Assembly: GCA_945831575.1 (NCBI GenBank)
Contig: CAMACX010000005.1
Coordinates: forward strand, 1-64,000
Reading direction: 5' to 3'
Length of the DNA: 64,000 bases
From: an uncultured Mediterranea sp.
GTDB lineage: Bacteria > Bacteroidota > Bacteroidia > Bacteroidales > Bacteroidaceae
Shown one piece after another: positions 7,619 through 14,693 of this stretch. The notes below the pieces were generated by a model. The model searched no databases and had not been told where the DNA came from. It worked only from the letters and a program-made list of their open reading frames with translations. The translations under genes and the position numbers were made by a program. Each line of letters begins with the position of its first letter. The stretch's first letter is position 1.

Positions 7619-8866
7619 TCATTTCACGGTGAGGCGTTTCTTGTTCTTGTACTGGCTCATGTCGCTCACTACCACCTCTTCGCCGGGCTTGAGGCCGCTC
7701 ACTACCTCGACGTACTCAAAGTTGGAGTCGCCAAGCTGCACCTTGCGCTTCTCCACCTCGCCCTTGCCGCTGCGCACGAAGAGCTCGTAGTCGCCGCGGC
7801 CCACGTAGTAGCTGCCGTTCTGGATGCGCATCACGCCCTCTTTCACCGCATTCATCACATAGACATCGGTCTTGAGGCCCGAGCGGAGGCGGCGGTTGCT
7901 GTCGTCCTCCAGCTGCACGATGAAGGAGATGACACCGTTCTTCGAGAGCGGAGTGACGCTGCTCACGGTACCCTCCAGTTTGTCGCGGCCTATCTTGACG
8001 ATGGCCCGTCCGCCGGCAGCCACGCGGTCGCCGTAGGTATCGGCTATCTCCCCCTCCACCTTGAAGTGGCTCAGGTCGCTGATGACGGCCAGCTGCGTGC
8101 CCTGGTTGACCTGAGCACCAATCTGGTTGTTGATATAGGTCAGGATGGCCTTGCGGGGCGAACGTACCTGGGCATCATCGAGCGTGCGCTTGGTCTCAGC
8201 CAGACTCTTGCGGAAGATGCTGAACTCCAGCTCCTGCACCTGGTATTCGGCCTCCAGCACCTGCCGCTCGTTGGCCAGCTGCTGCTGTAGCTGCTCATAC
8301 TCCAGCTTGGCCACGTTGTAGCTCAGCTCCGCCTGCCGCACCTTGTCGGTCGTGCCCGAGCCGAGACTGTCGAGGTACTGCTCGTTGCGCAGCTCCACCT
8401 TCATGCGGTTGAGCTTCATGGCGCTCACCTTGACCTGCATCTCCAGGTCGTTGAGCTTGGTCTGGTTGCTCAGCCGGAGCTGCTTCAGCTTGTGGCTACG
8501 CATCTGCTCCTCGTCGAGCTTCTTCTTGTAGTCGGTCTCCGCGCTCATCAGGTCGAGCTTGAGGATGGGCGTACCCACCTCCACGCTGTCGCCGCCCTTG
8601 CGATAGACCTCCAGGATGCGGGTGCTGATGGGTGAGTTGATGATCTCCTCAAAGGCCGGCACCACCTTGCCCGAGGCGCTGACACTCACCTCGATGGTCC
8701 CTTCGGTCACGGCCGAGAAGACCAGGTCCTTCTCCTTCACCCCTGTGCGCATCATGGACGCAAGGCCCCACAGCACCACCACCACGGCCACAGCCGCCGC
8801 ACCATACTTTATCATCATCATCCGGCGCTCCTTCTGGCGCTCCTCTTTTGGTATTACTCTATCCAT
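7619..8866 (-). CDS. periplasmic adaptor (membrane fusion) protein of an ABC export system
   Basis: A 415-residue HlyD/MacA-type membrane fusion protein. A single N-terminal helix (residues about 21-40, IKYGAAAVAVVVVLWGLASMM) anchors it in the inner membrane. A lipoyl/barrel-sandwich half (VSASGKVVPAFEEIINSPISTRI) precedes a long alpha-helical coiled-coil hairpin (about 115-230), then the second barrel half and the beta-barrel (VEGEIADTYGDRV, VSSVTPLSKNG). It would link the permease complex to an outer-membrane TolC-like channel, which is not encoded in the window. First gene of the operon; a sigma-54-like promoter lies about 40 bases upstream. Confidence 0.92.
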   Translation of the reverse strand: MDRVIPKEERQKERRMMMIKYGAAAVAVVVVLWGLASMMRTGVKEKDLVFSAVTEGTIEVSVSASGKVVPAFEEIINSPISTRILEVYRKGGDSVEVGTPILKLDLMSAETDYKKKLDEEQMRSHKLKQLRLSNQTKLNDLEMQVKVSAMKLNRMKVELRNEQYLDSLGSGTTDKVRQAELSYNVAKLEYEQLQQQLANERQVLEAEYQVQELEFSIFRKSLAETKRTLDDAQVRSPRKAILTYINNQIGAQVNQGTQLAVISDLSHFKVEGEIADTYGDRVAAGGRAIVKIGRDKLEGTVSSVTPLSKNGVISFIVQLEDDSNRRLRSGLKTDVYVMNAVKEGVMRIQNGSYYVGRGDYELFVRSGKGEVEKRKVQLGDSNFEYVEVVSGLKPGEEVVVSDMSQYKNKKRLTVK

Positions 8867-8906
8867 ACGATTATTACGTTTCTAGTTATTCTAATGCCCA
8901 TCCCCA

Positions 8907-8922
8907 TGCCAAAACTGTGCCA
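8907..8922 (-). promoter_or_regulatory. candidate sigma-54 (-24/-12) promoter of the export operon
   Basis: On the minus strand the sequence TGGCACAGTTTTGGCA matches the RpoN consensus TGGCAC-N5-TTGCW at all positions except one T to G, with correct GG-to-GC spacing. Transcription would start near 8896, leaving a leader of about 30 bases before the adaptor ATG. No TAnnTTTG promoter was seen in this gap. Confidence 0.65.
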
Positions 8923-8964
8923 AAGACACAATCCTCTGATAATGAGACATAGAAAAGAAAACAA

Positions 8965-8984
8965 GGTGTTCGAAATCGGACACC
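8965..8984. promoter_or_regulatory. candidate enhancer site for a sigma-54 activator
   Basis: Inverted repeat GGTGTTCG-AAAT-CGGACACC (8-bp arms, one mismatch) centred about 60 bp upstream of the candidate sigma-54 promoter, the distance expected of an NtrC-type activator site. A second partial copy (TTTTCGGATAATACCCC) follows at about 8993-9009. No activator gene is present in the window. Confidence 0.4.
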
Positions 8985-9100
8985 CCTGTACATTTTCGGA
9001 TAATACCCCTATCATACAATCTGCTGATTACCCATAAAAAAAGCAGACAACACTTTGAACAGCGGTAAGCCATGGGAAAGTCCGTCTGCCTTTAGATAAC

Positions 9101-9250
9101 ATAGGCCGCGCCTCGGGAAAAAATAAAAGCAAGCTTTCATTTTGTTTTCCGCTCGGCTTGCACTATCTTTTCATAAAATAGGCGGCGCCTCGGGAATTAA
9201 AATAAAAGCAAGCTTTCATTTTGTTTTCCGCTCGGCTTGCACTATCTTTG
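9101..9250 (+). repeat. 70-bp direct duplication carrying a promoter
   Basis: Copy 1 (9101-9171) and copy 2 (9178-9250) are nearly identical, from ATAGGC-CGCGCCTCGGGA to the promoter. Both contain TTTG-N19-TATCTTT. Copy 2 ends in a perfect -7 box TATCTTTG (9243-9250); copy 1 ends TATCTTTT, so it is probably the weaker or inactive promoter. The ATG of the next gene is 26 bases beyond copy 2. Confidence 0.85.
9220..9250 (+). promoter_or_regulatory. Bacteroides-type promoter
   Basis: -33 TTTG at 9220-9223, 19-base spacer, -7 TATCTTTG at 9243-9250, an exact match to the TTTG/TAnnTTTG consensus. It drives the AAA-ATPase-like/nuclease gene at 9276 with a leader of about 20 bases. Confidence 0.8.
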
Positions 9251-9275
9251 CCCTCGAAATATAAATTGATGCGTT

Positions 9276-10874
9276 ATGAAGTACCCTATCGGAATGCAGA
9301 GCTTTGACCAGATTCGTGAAGAAGGCTACGTCTATGTGGATAAGACGGCCTTGGTATATGAACTTGCCAACAGTGGAAAGATTTACTTCCTCAGCCGCCC
9401 GCGACGGTTCGGGAAGAGCCTGCTTATCTCCACGCTGAAGCACTACTTCCAGGGACACAAGGAGCTGTTCAAGGGGCTGGCCATCGAAGGGCTTGAGAAG
9501 GAGTGGGCGGCCTATCCCGTCTTCCACCTCTCGTTCGGCAGTGAGAATTTCACCCAGCCTTACGTGCTTGACAAGATGCTGGAAGGCTTTGTCGCTGCGG
9601 GGGAGAAACAGTATGGCACATCGGAAGCACTCACCCTGGGTCAGCGCTTTTGCGCGGTCTTGCGTGCTGCCCACCAGGCCACAGGTCGCAGGGCCGTGGT
9701 GCTGATAGATGAGTACGACAAGCCGTTGCTCGATGTCCTGGATATGGAACGCTATGTCACCGACTGCGAGGGTAACCGCATCAAGCTGGAGGAGTATAAC
9801 CGCGATGTGCTGAGAGGCTTCTATGGCGTCTTCAAGGATGCCGATGCCGACCTTCGCTTCGTGATGCTGACGGGTGTGACCAAGTTCTCGCAGGTGAGCG
9901 TGTTCAGCGGCTTCAACCAGCCGGATGACATCAGCATGGACAAGCGCTATGAGGCCCTCTGTGGCATCACGAAGGAGGAACTGGAGACGGTCTTCGCAGA
10001 GCCTATCCGTGAGCTGGCCGATGAACTGAATGTGGAGGTCGAGGAGATGAAGCGGATGCTGAGGCTCCAGTACGACGGTTATCACTTCAGCCCCGCCATG
10101 ACGGGCATCTTTAACCCCTTCAGCCTGCTCAATGCTTTCGACATGAAGATGCTCCGCGATTACTGGTTTGCCTCAGGAACCCCCACCTACCTCATCCGCT
10201 TGCTTAATCACAGCAACGAGCAAATCAACGACCTCACGGGCAAGTACTATGATGTCTCGGAGTTCATCGACTACAAGGCCGACGTGGAGCGTCCGCTGCC
10301 CATGATTTACCAGAGCGGCTACCTCACCATCAAGGACTATGATCAGTCCACCGAATCTTTCCTGCTCGACTTCCCCAACAACGAGGTACGCAAGGGCTTC
10401 CTCAGTCTGATAGCCTCCAGCTACCTGAAGAACAGCGAAGAACGCCCCGAAGGATGGGTGCGTGATGCCTTCCGCCAGCTCAACCGGGGCGAGGTGGAGC
10501 CCTTCTGCGAGTCGCTCACGGCTTTCCTCGCCAGCATCCCCTACGACAGCCACGAATCCCTGAAAGACATCAAGGCCACGGAGAAGCATTTCCAATACAC
10601 CTTCTACCTCATCCTGCGCCTGCTCGGTGTCTATTGCCTGGGCATCAAGGTGGAGGACCGCCAGAGCTACGGCCGCGTGGATTGCACGCTGGAGCTGAAG
10701 GAGTACGTCTATATCTTTGAGTTGAAGATGGACGGCTCTGCCGACGAGGCCCTGCAGCAGATTGAGCAGAAAGGCTACGCCAAGCCCTACGCCACCGACC
10801 CGCGCTGCCTCATCCGCATCGGCATGAACTTCTCCTCCCAGACCCGCACCATCGCCCAGTGGAAGGTGCAGTGA
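9276..10874 (+). CDS. AAA-ATPase-like protein with C-terminal PD-(D/E)XK nuclease domain
   Basis: A 532-residue protein of the AAA-ATPase_like (PF09820) plus PDDEXK_9 (PF08011) architecture, which is multicopy in Bacteroidales. The N-terminal module begins MKYPIGMQSFDQIREEGYVYVDKT, has the P-loop-like RPRRFGKS at 41-48 and a Walker B-like LIDEYDKP at 143-150. The C-terminal nuclease motif is GRVDC (Asp469) then FELK (Glu482, Lys484). The biological role of the family is not settled; suggestions include DNA metabolism or mobile-element biology. Paralogue of 33937-35667 but clearly diverged. Single gene behind a duplicated promoter. Confidence 0.88.
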   Translation: MKYPIGMQSFDQIREEGYVYVDKTALVYELANSGKIYFLSRPRRFGKSLLISTLKHYFQGHKELFKGLAIEGLEKEWAAYPVFHLSFGSENFTQPYVLDKMLEGFVAAGEKQYGTSEALTLGQRFCAVLRAAHQATGRRAVVLIDEYDKPLLDVLDMERYVTDCEGNRIKLEEYNRDVLRGFYGVFKDADADLRFVMLTGVTKFSQVSVFSGFNQPDDISMDKRYEALCGITKEELETVFAEPIRELADELNVEVEEMKRMLRLQYDGYHFSPAMTGIFNPFSLLNAFDMKMLRDYWFASGTPTYLIRLLNHSNEQINDLTGKYYDVSEFIDYKADVERPLPMIYQSGYLTIKDYDQSTESFLLDFPNNEVRKGFLSLIASSYLKNSEERPEGWVRDAFRQLNRGEVEPFCESLTAFLASIPYDSHESLKDIKATEKHFQYTFYLILRLLGVYCLGIKVEDRQSYGRVDCTLELKEYVYIFELKMDGSADEALQQIEQKGYAKPYATDPRCLIRIGMNFSSQTRTIAQWKVQ

Positions 10875-11015
10875 AGGGACAGTTACAGAAGGAAGCCCAC
10901 GAAGTAGTAACCTGAGAATGCGGAAATTCGAGCAAAGATCATAAGTACTAAGAGAAGAGGCTGCACGTAGAGGGGGAACTCCAACGTACAGCCTCAGGGG
11001 GAAGGGAAGGGATAG

Positions 11016-11088
11016 TGACTCCGGTGAGATTCAAACTCACGACCTTCGGAACCGGAATCCGACGCTCTATTCACTAAGCTACGGAGCC
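11016..11088 (-). tRNA. tRNA-Arg(CCG)
   Basis: A 73-base cloverleaf on the minus strand: acceptor GGCTCCG pairs with CGGAGTC, D arm GCTTAGTGAATAGAGC, anticodon stem TCGGA/TCCGA with loop TTCCGGT (anticodon CCG, reading CGG), T arm GTGAG-TTTGAAT-CTCAC. CCA is not encoded. Confidence 0.95.
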
Positions 11089-11266
11089 ATAAACCGCTGC
11101 AAAAGTAGCGCTTTTATTTCAATCTGCCTAAAAAATAACCGTTTTTTTTGTTGATATTGCGCAAAATCCGGATACTTTCTTCGGATAAAGTGCAGAAAAC
11201 GTGAAAAATTTCGCTACATTTTGCTATAATTTTAGGCTTTTTGCTTACATGTATCATTATTTTCAT

Positions 11267-11274
11267 TACCTTTG
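11267..11274 (+). promoter_or_regulatory. -7 box of the asnA promoter
   Basis: TACCTTTG, an exact TAnnTTTG match 38 bases before the asnA ATG. The best -33 candidate (TTTG at 11240-11243) gives a spacer of 23, longer than the usual 19-21. The 223-base gap 11089-11311 shows nothing else. Confidence 0.6.
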
Positions 11275-11311
11275 CGCGAAATTTTGAATAATAATCAAAC
11301 TTAAAACAAAA

Positions 11312-12355
11312 ATGAGTTATCTAATTTTACCTAAAGCATACAAGCCCCTACTCGACCTGAAACAGACAGAGCTGGGCATCAAAAAAATCAAGGAATTCTT
11401 CCAGATGAACCTCTCCTCGGAACTGAGGCTGAGGCGTGTCACGGCACCGCTCTTCGTGCTCAAAGGCATGGGTATCAACGATGACCTCAACGGCGTGGAG
11501 CGCGCAGTGACCTTCCCCATCAAGGACCTGGGCGATGCCAAGGCGGAGGTGGTACACTCGCTGGCCAAATGGAAACGACTGACGCTGGCAGAGTACCACA
11601 TCGAGCCGGGGTATGGCATCTACACGGACATGAACGCCATCCGGGCCGACGAGGAACTGGGCAACCTCCACTCGCTCTACGTGGACCAATGGGACTGGGA
11701 ACGAGTCATCACGGCTGAAGACCGTAACGTGGAGTTTCTCAAGAGCATCGTGACGCGCATCTATGCGGCCATGGTGCGCACGGAGTATATGGTGTATGAG
11801 ATGTACCCGCAAATCAAGCCCTGCCTGCCCTCGCCGGAGGAGCTGCACTTCGTCCATGCAGAGGAACTGCGCCGACTCTACCCGGACCTCTCACCCAAGG
11901 AGCGCGAGCATGCCATCACAAAGAAGCACCGCGCAGTGTTCATCATCGGCATAGGCTGCAAGCTGAGCGACGGAAAGAAGCACGACGGACGGGCCCCGGA
12001 CTATGATGACTACTCCACCACGGGCCTCAACGGGCTGCCGGGTCTGAACGGAGACTTGCTGCTCTGGGACGATACGCTGGAGCGTAGCATCGAGCTCTCG
12101 TCAATGGGCATCCGTGTGGACAAGACGGCCCTACTGCGCCAACTCAAGGAGGAGGGCGAGGAGAAGCGACTGGAGCTCTACTTCCATAAGCGACTGATGA
12201 ACGACTCACTGCCGCTGACCATCGGCGGAGGTATCGGCCAGTCACGCCTCTGCATGTACTACCTGCACAAAGCACATATCGGTGAGATACAGGCCAGCAT
12301 ATGGCCCGAGGAGATGCGTCGCGAATGCGAGGCCAACAATATTCACCTGATATAA
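11312..12355 (+). CDS. asnA: aspartate--ammonia ligase (asparagine synthetase A)
   Basis: A 347-residue AsnA, the expected length. It makes asparagine from aspartate, ammonia and ATP in the cytosol. Family-diagnostic stretches are present: LKQTELGIKKIKEFFQ near the N-terminus, RVTAPLFVLKGMGINDDLNGVERAV, FPIKDLGDAKAEVVHSLAKWKR, GIYTDMNAIRADE, and the class II aminoacyl-tRNA-synthetase-like C-terminal motif TIGGGIGQSRLCMYYL. The ung gene follows after only 15 bases, so the two are probably co-transcribed from the TACCTTTG promoter. Confidence 0.97.
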   Translation: MSYLILPKAYKPLLDLKQTELGIKKIKEFFQMNLSSELRLRRVTAPLFVLKGMGINDDLNGVERAVTFPIKDLGDAKAEVVHSLAKWKRLTLAEYHIEPGYGIYTDMNAIRADEELGNLHSLYVDQWDWERVITAEDRNVEFLKSIVTRIYAAMVRTEYMVYEMYPQIKPCLPSPEELHFVHAEELRRLYPDLSPKEREHAITKKHRAVFIIGIGCKLSDGKKHDGRAPDYDDYSTTGLNGLPGLNGDLLLWDDTLERSIELSSMGIRVDKTALLRQLKEEGEEKRLELYFHKRLMNDSLPLTIGGGIGQSRLCMYYLHKAHIGEIQASIWPEEMRRECEANNIHLI

Positions 12356-12370
12356 TGTGAGGGGGTGAAG

Positions 12371-13036
12371 ATGGCTAACGTGCAGATTGAGGAGAGCTGG
12401 AGAGTACGGCTCCAGGAGGAGTTTGAGAAACCTTACTTCAAGGAGCTTACAGACTTTGTGCGCGAGGAGTATCAGCAACGGGTGGTCTATCCACCGGGAA
12501 AGCTGATATTCAACGCGTTCAACCTCTGTCCATTTGACCGTGTGAAGGTGGTGCTGATTGGTCAGGACCCCTACCACGGACCGGGACAGGCGCAAGGACT
12601 CTGCTTCTCGGTGAACGACGGCATCAAGTTTCCACCTTCGCTGGTCAACATCTTCAAGGAGCTGGAGAGTGACCTGGGTATTGCCACGCCCACGAGCGGT
12701 AGCCTGGTGCGCTGGGCCAAGCAAGGGGTATTCCTGCTCAACGCCACACTGACAGTACGCGAGCACGAGGCGGGTTCGCATCAGAACCGGGGATGGGAGA
12801 CCTTCACAGATGCGGTCATCCGCTGCCTGGCCACGGAAAAAGAACACCTGGTGTTTATCCTCTGGGGTGGCTACGCACAGCGCAAGGGGGCCTTCATCGA
12901 CCGCAGCCGTCACCTGGTGATTGCCTCACCCCACCCTTCACCACTCTCGGCCTACCACGGCTTCTTCGGCACCAAGCCATTCAGCCGTACCAACGACTAC
13001 CTGAAGGCACAAGGTCTGGAGCCTATCCAATGGTAA
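12371..13036 (+). CDS. ung: uracil-DNA glycosylase, family 1
   Basis: A 221-residue UDG that removes uracil from DNA as the first step of base-excision repair. The catalytic water-activating motif GQDPYHG has Asp66; the uracil-stacking/minor-groove motif HPSPLSAYHGFFG is intact near the C-terminus. Start ATG at 12371 (MANVQIEESW) follows a purine-rich GAGGGGG Shine-Dalgarno; an in-frame GTG two codons upstream is less likely. It lies 15 bases after asnA. Confidence 0.97.
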   Translation: MANVQIEESWRVRLQEEFEKPYFKELTDFVREEYQQRVVYPPGKLIFNAFNLCPFDRVKVVLIGQDPYHGPGQAQGLCFSVNDGIKFPPSLVNIFKELESDLGIATPTSGSLVRWAKQGVFLLNATLTVREHEAGSHQNRGWETFTDAVIRCLATEKEHLVFILWGGYAQRKGAFIDRSRHLVIASPHPSPLSAYHGFFGTKPFSRTNDYLKAQGLEPIQW

Positions 13037-13172
13037 TTACACGCTTCGGCCTTGCAGAAAGATTCAAGCCGAAACGTCGATTGGTTCTTCTGCAATTGAG
13101 TTGAAGTATCGTTTAGCATGTCATCGCCTGCAGAGACAGGCTTTCAACTAGATTGTAGAAGAAACCGTTGAT

Positions 13173-13856
13173 TCAGGAATCAAGGAGCTTGAAGAATCCT
13201 TCGCTCAGTGCCTGCATAGAGGGGAAGAGGGCATCGGCTCCGGCATCAAGCAGGAGCTGTGCATCGAGGGGGCCGGTATTGACGGCAATGGTATAGACTC
13301 CTGCGGCCTTGGCGGCTTGTACACCAATCGGAGCATTCTCCACCACAATGGCCTCAGTGGCCGATATACCGGCCTTGGAGAGTCCCATCAGATAGGGCTC
13401 GGGATGAGGTTTGCCATACTTCACGTCGAAAGCTGTAACCATATGGGCGGCATCAAAGGCTCCAGGATAATCGTGAGCCAACCGCTCCAGCAGGGTGCGC
13501 TGACCCGAACCGGTGACGAGCACCGTCTGAATCCCTGCCGCCATGATCTGCTCAATCAGCGCACGCGCCCCAGGCATCGGCTGAGCCTCGGGAAAACGGG
13601 CAAAAGCACGACATTTGTCTGCGTAAATCTGCTCTATCTGTTCAGGAGTGGCATCCGTGCCATACTGACGACGGTGGGCAATATTGATGGTGCCAGCACC
13701 GGTGCGGCCTTCGTGGAGGAATGCCTCCTCGTAACTGAACTGATATCCATGAGCCTCCATCGCCTCATGCCAGGCCTGCGCATGGTAGGGCATGGAGTTG
13801 TAGAGCACACCGTCCATGTCAAACAAGACCGCCTTGAGTGTAGTGGGTATATTCAT
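13173..13856 (-). CDS. HAD-superfamily hydrolase, beta-phosphoglucomutase/phosphatase-like
   Basis: A 227-residue class IA HAD protein. The nucleophile motif is VLFDMDGVLYNS (Asp13 and Asp15); motif II is VLVTGSG, motif III lysine in KYGKPHPEPY, and motif IV VVENAPIGVQAAKAAG. The KPHPEPYL motif with a four-helix cap is shared by beta-phosphoglucomutases and sugar-phosphate or 2-deoxyglucose-6-phosphate phosphatases, so the exact substrate is open. The ATG at 13856 (MNIPTTLKAVLFD) is chosen because the longer reading frame runs back into the tRNA-Gly gene. Transcribed in the same direction as the tRNA cluster upstream. Confidence 0.88.
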   Translation of the reverse strand: MNIPTTLKAVLFDMDGVLYNSMPYHAQAWHEAMEAHGYQFSYEEAFLHEGRTGAGTINIAHRRQYGTDATPEQIEQIYADKCRAFARFPEAQPMPGARALIEQIMAAGIQTVLVTGSGQRTLLERLAHDYPGAFDAAHMVTAFDVKYGKPHPEPYLMGLSKAGISATEAIVVENAPIGVQAAKAAGVYTIAVNTGPLDAQLLLDAGADALFPSMQALSEGFFKLLDS

Positions 13857-13943
13857 CGTCAAAATAGAATCTTCGCTAATCGTGAAAACTTCGGATTGGT
13901 GGATACAAAAATAGCACCCTGCTACAGGTGCTTCACATATCAG

Positions 13944-14016
13944 AGCGGAAAACGAGACTCGAACTCGCGACCCCAACCTTGGCAAGGTTGTGCTCTACCA
14001 ACTGAGCTATTTCCGC
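13944..14016 (-). tRNA. tRNA-Gly(GCC), copy 3
   Basis: 73-base cloverleaf: acceptor GCGGAAA/TTTCCGC, anticodon stem CAACC/GGTTG with loop TTGCCAA (anticodon GCC), T loop TTCGAGT. Identical to the copies at 14169 and 14511. Last gene of the tRNA cluster. Confidence 0.97.
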
Positions 14017-14060
14017 AGTAAGAAGATGTCCTTACGCTTCCTCCAAGGAGGAAAACATAG

Positions 14061-14142
14061 TGCCCAAAACAGGACTCGAACCTGCACGCCTCGCGGCACA
14101 CGCACCTGAAACGTGCGCGTCTACCAATTCCGCCACTTGGGC
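14061..14142 (-). tRNA. tRNA-Leu(CAG), copy 2
   Basis: 82-base class II tRNA: acceptor GCCCAAG/TTTGGGC, anticodon stem CACGT/GCGTG with loop TTCAGGT (anticodon CAG), long variable arm, T loop TTCGAGT. Differs from the copy at 14393 in the acceptor and variable arm. Confidence 0.95.
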
Positions 14143-14168
14143 ATACATCTTCTTATAAAAATGCTAAG

Positions 14169-14241
14169 AGCGGAAAACGAGACTCGAACTCGCGACCCCA
14201 ACCTTGGCAAGGTTGTGCTCTACCAACTGAGCTATTTCCGC
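14169..14241 (-). tRNA. tRNA-Gly(GCC), copy 2
   Basis: Same 73-base sequence as the other two Gly genes of the cluster, with anticodon loop TTGCCAA (GCC). Confidence 0.97.
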
Positions 14242-14269
14242 AAGGACTCACCCGAGAATGGTGAGTAAG

Positions 14270-14353
14270 TGAAGAGAAGGAGACTCGAACTCCCACGACA
14301 TAATTGTCACTACCCCCTCAAAGTAGCGCGTCTACCAATTCCGCCATCTCTCC
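14270..14353 (-). tRNA. tRNA-Leu(GAG)
   Basis: 84-base class II tRNA: acceptor GGAGAGA/TCTCTTC, anticodon stem CTACT/GGTAG with loop TTGAGGG (anticodon GAG), variable arm containing TGACAATTATGTC, T arm GGGAG/CTCCT. Confidence 0.95.
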
Positions 14354-14392
14354 ATTCCAATACTTCATAGAACTTACGCTCTGCGAGCTGGG

Positions 14393-14474
14393 TGCCCAGA
14401 ACAGGACTCGAACCTGCATGCCTCTCGACACACGCACCTGAAACGTGCGCGTCTACCAATTCCGCCACCTGGGC
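14393..14474 (-). tRNA. tRNA-Leu(CAG), copy 1
   Basis: 82-base class II tRNA with acceptor GCCCAGG/TCTGGGC and anticodon loop TTCAGGT (CAG). Near-duplicate of 14061-14142. Confidence 0.95.
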
Positions 14475-14510
14475 ATTTCAGCTTCTCAAAGAGCATTCTA
14501 TCTTCGCAAG

Positions 14511-14583
14511 AGCGGAAAACGAGACTCGAACTCGCGACCCCAACCTTGGCAAGGTTGTGCTCTACCAACTGAGCTATTTCCGC
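14511..14583 (-). tRNA. tRNA-Gly(GCC), copy 1
   Basis: First gene of the minus-strand cluster Gly-Leu-Leu-Gly-Leu-Gly. Anticodon loop TTGCCAA (GCC); acceptor GCGGAAA/TTTCCGC. Confidence 0.97.
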
Positions 14584-14594
14584 GTTTGCGGTTG

Positions 14595-14625
14595 CAAAGG
14601 TACGCATTATATTTAAACCTGCAAG
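14595..14625 (-). promoter_or_regulatory. promoter of the six-tRNA cluster
   Basis: On the minus strand, TTG at 14622-14624, 19-base spacer, then TACCTTTG (14595-14602), placed about 12 bases before the first tRNA-Gly. It is a close match to the Bacteroides consensus. Confidence 0.75.
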
Positions 14626-14693
14626 CGTTTTCCGTACTTTTTTTCAAACTTTTTTTCGGCGCTTTAGGCAATTTAAAACTAGAATACTGATTA

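Noticed and set aside
8891..9073. 60-codon minus-strand frame upstream of the adaptor gene
   Set aside because: It covers the sigma-54-like promoter and dyad, has no ribosome-binding site and no similarity to known folds.
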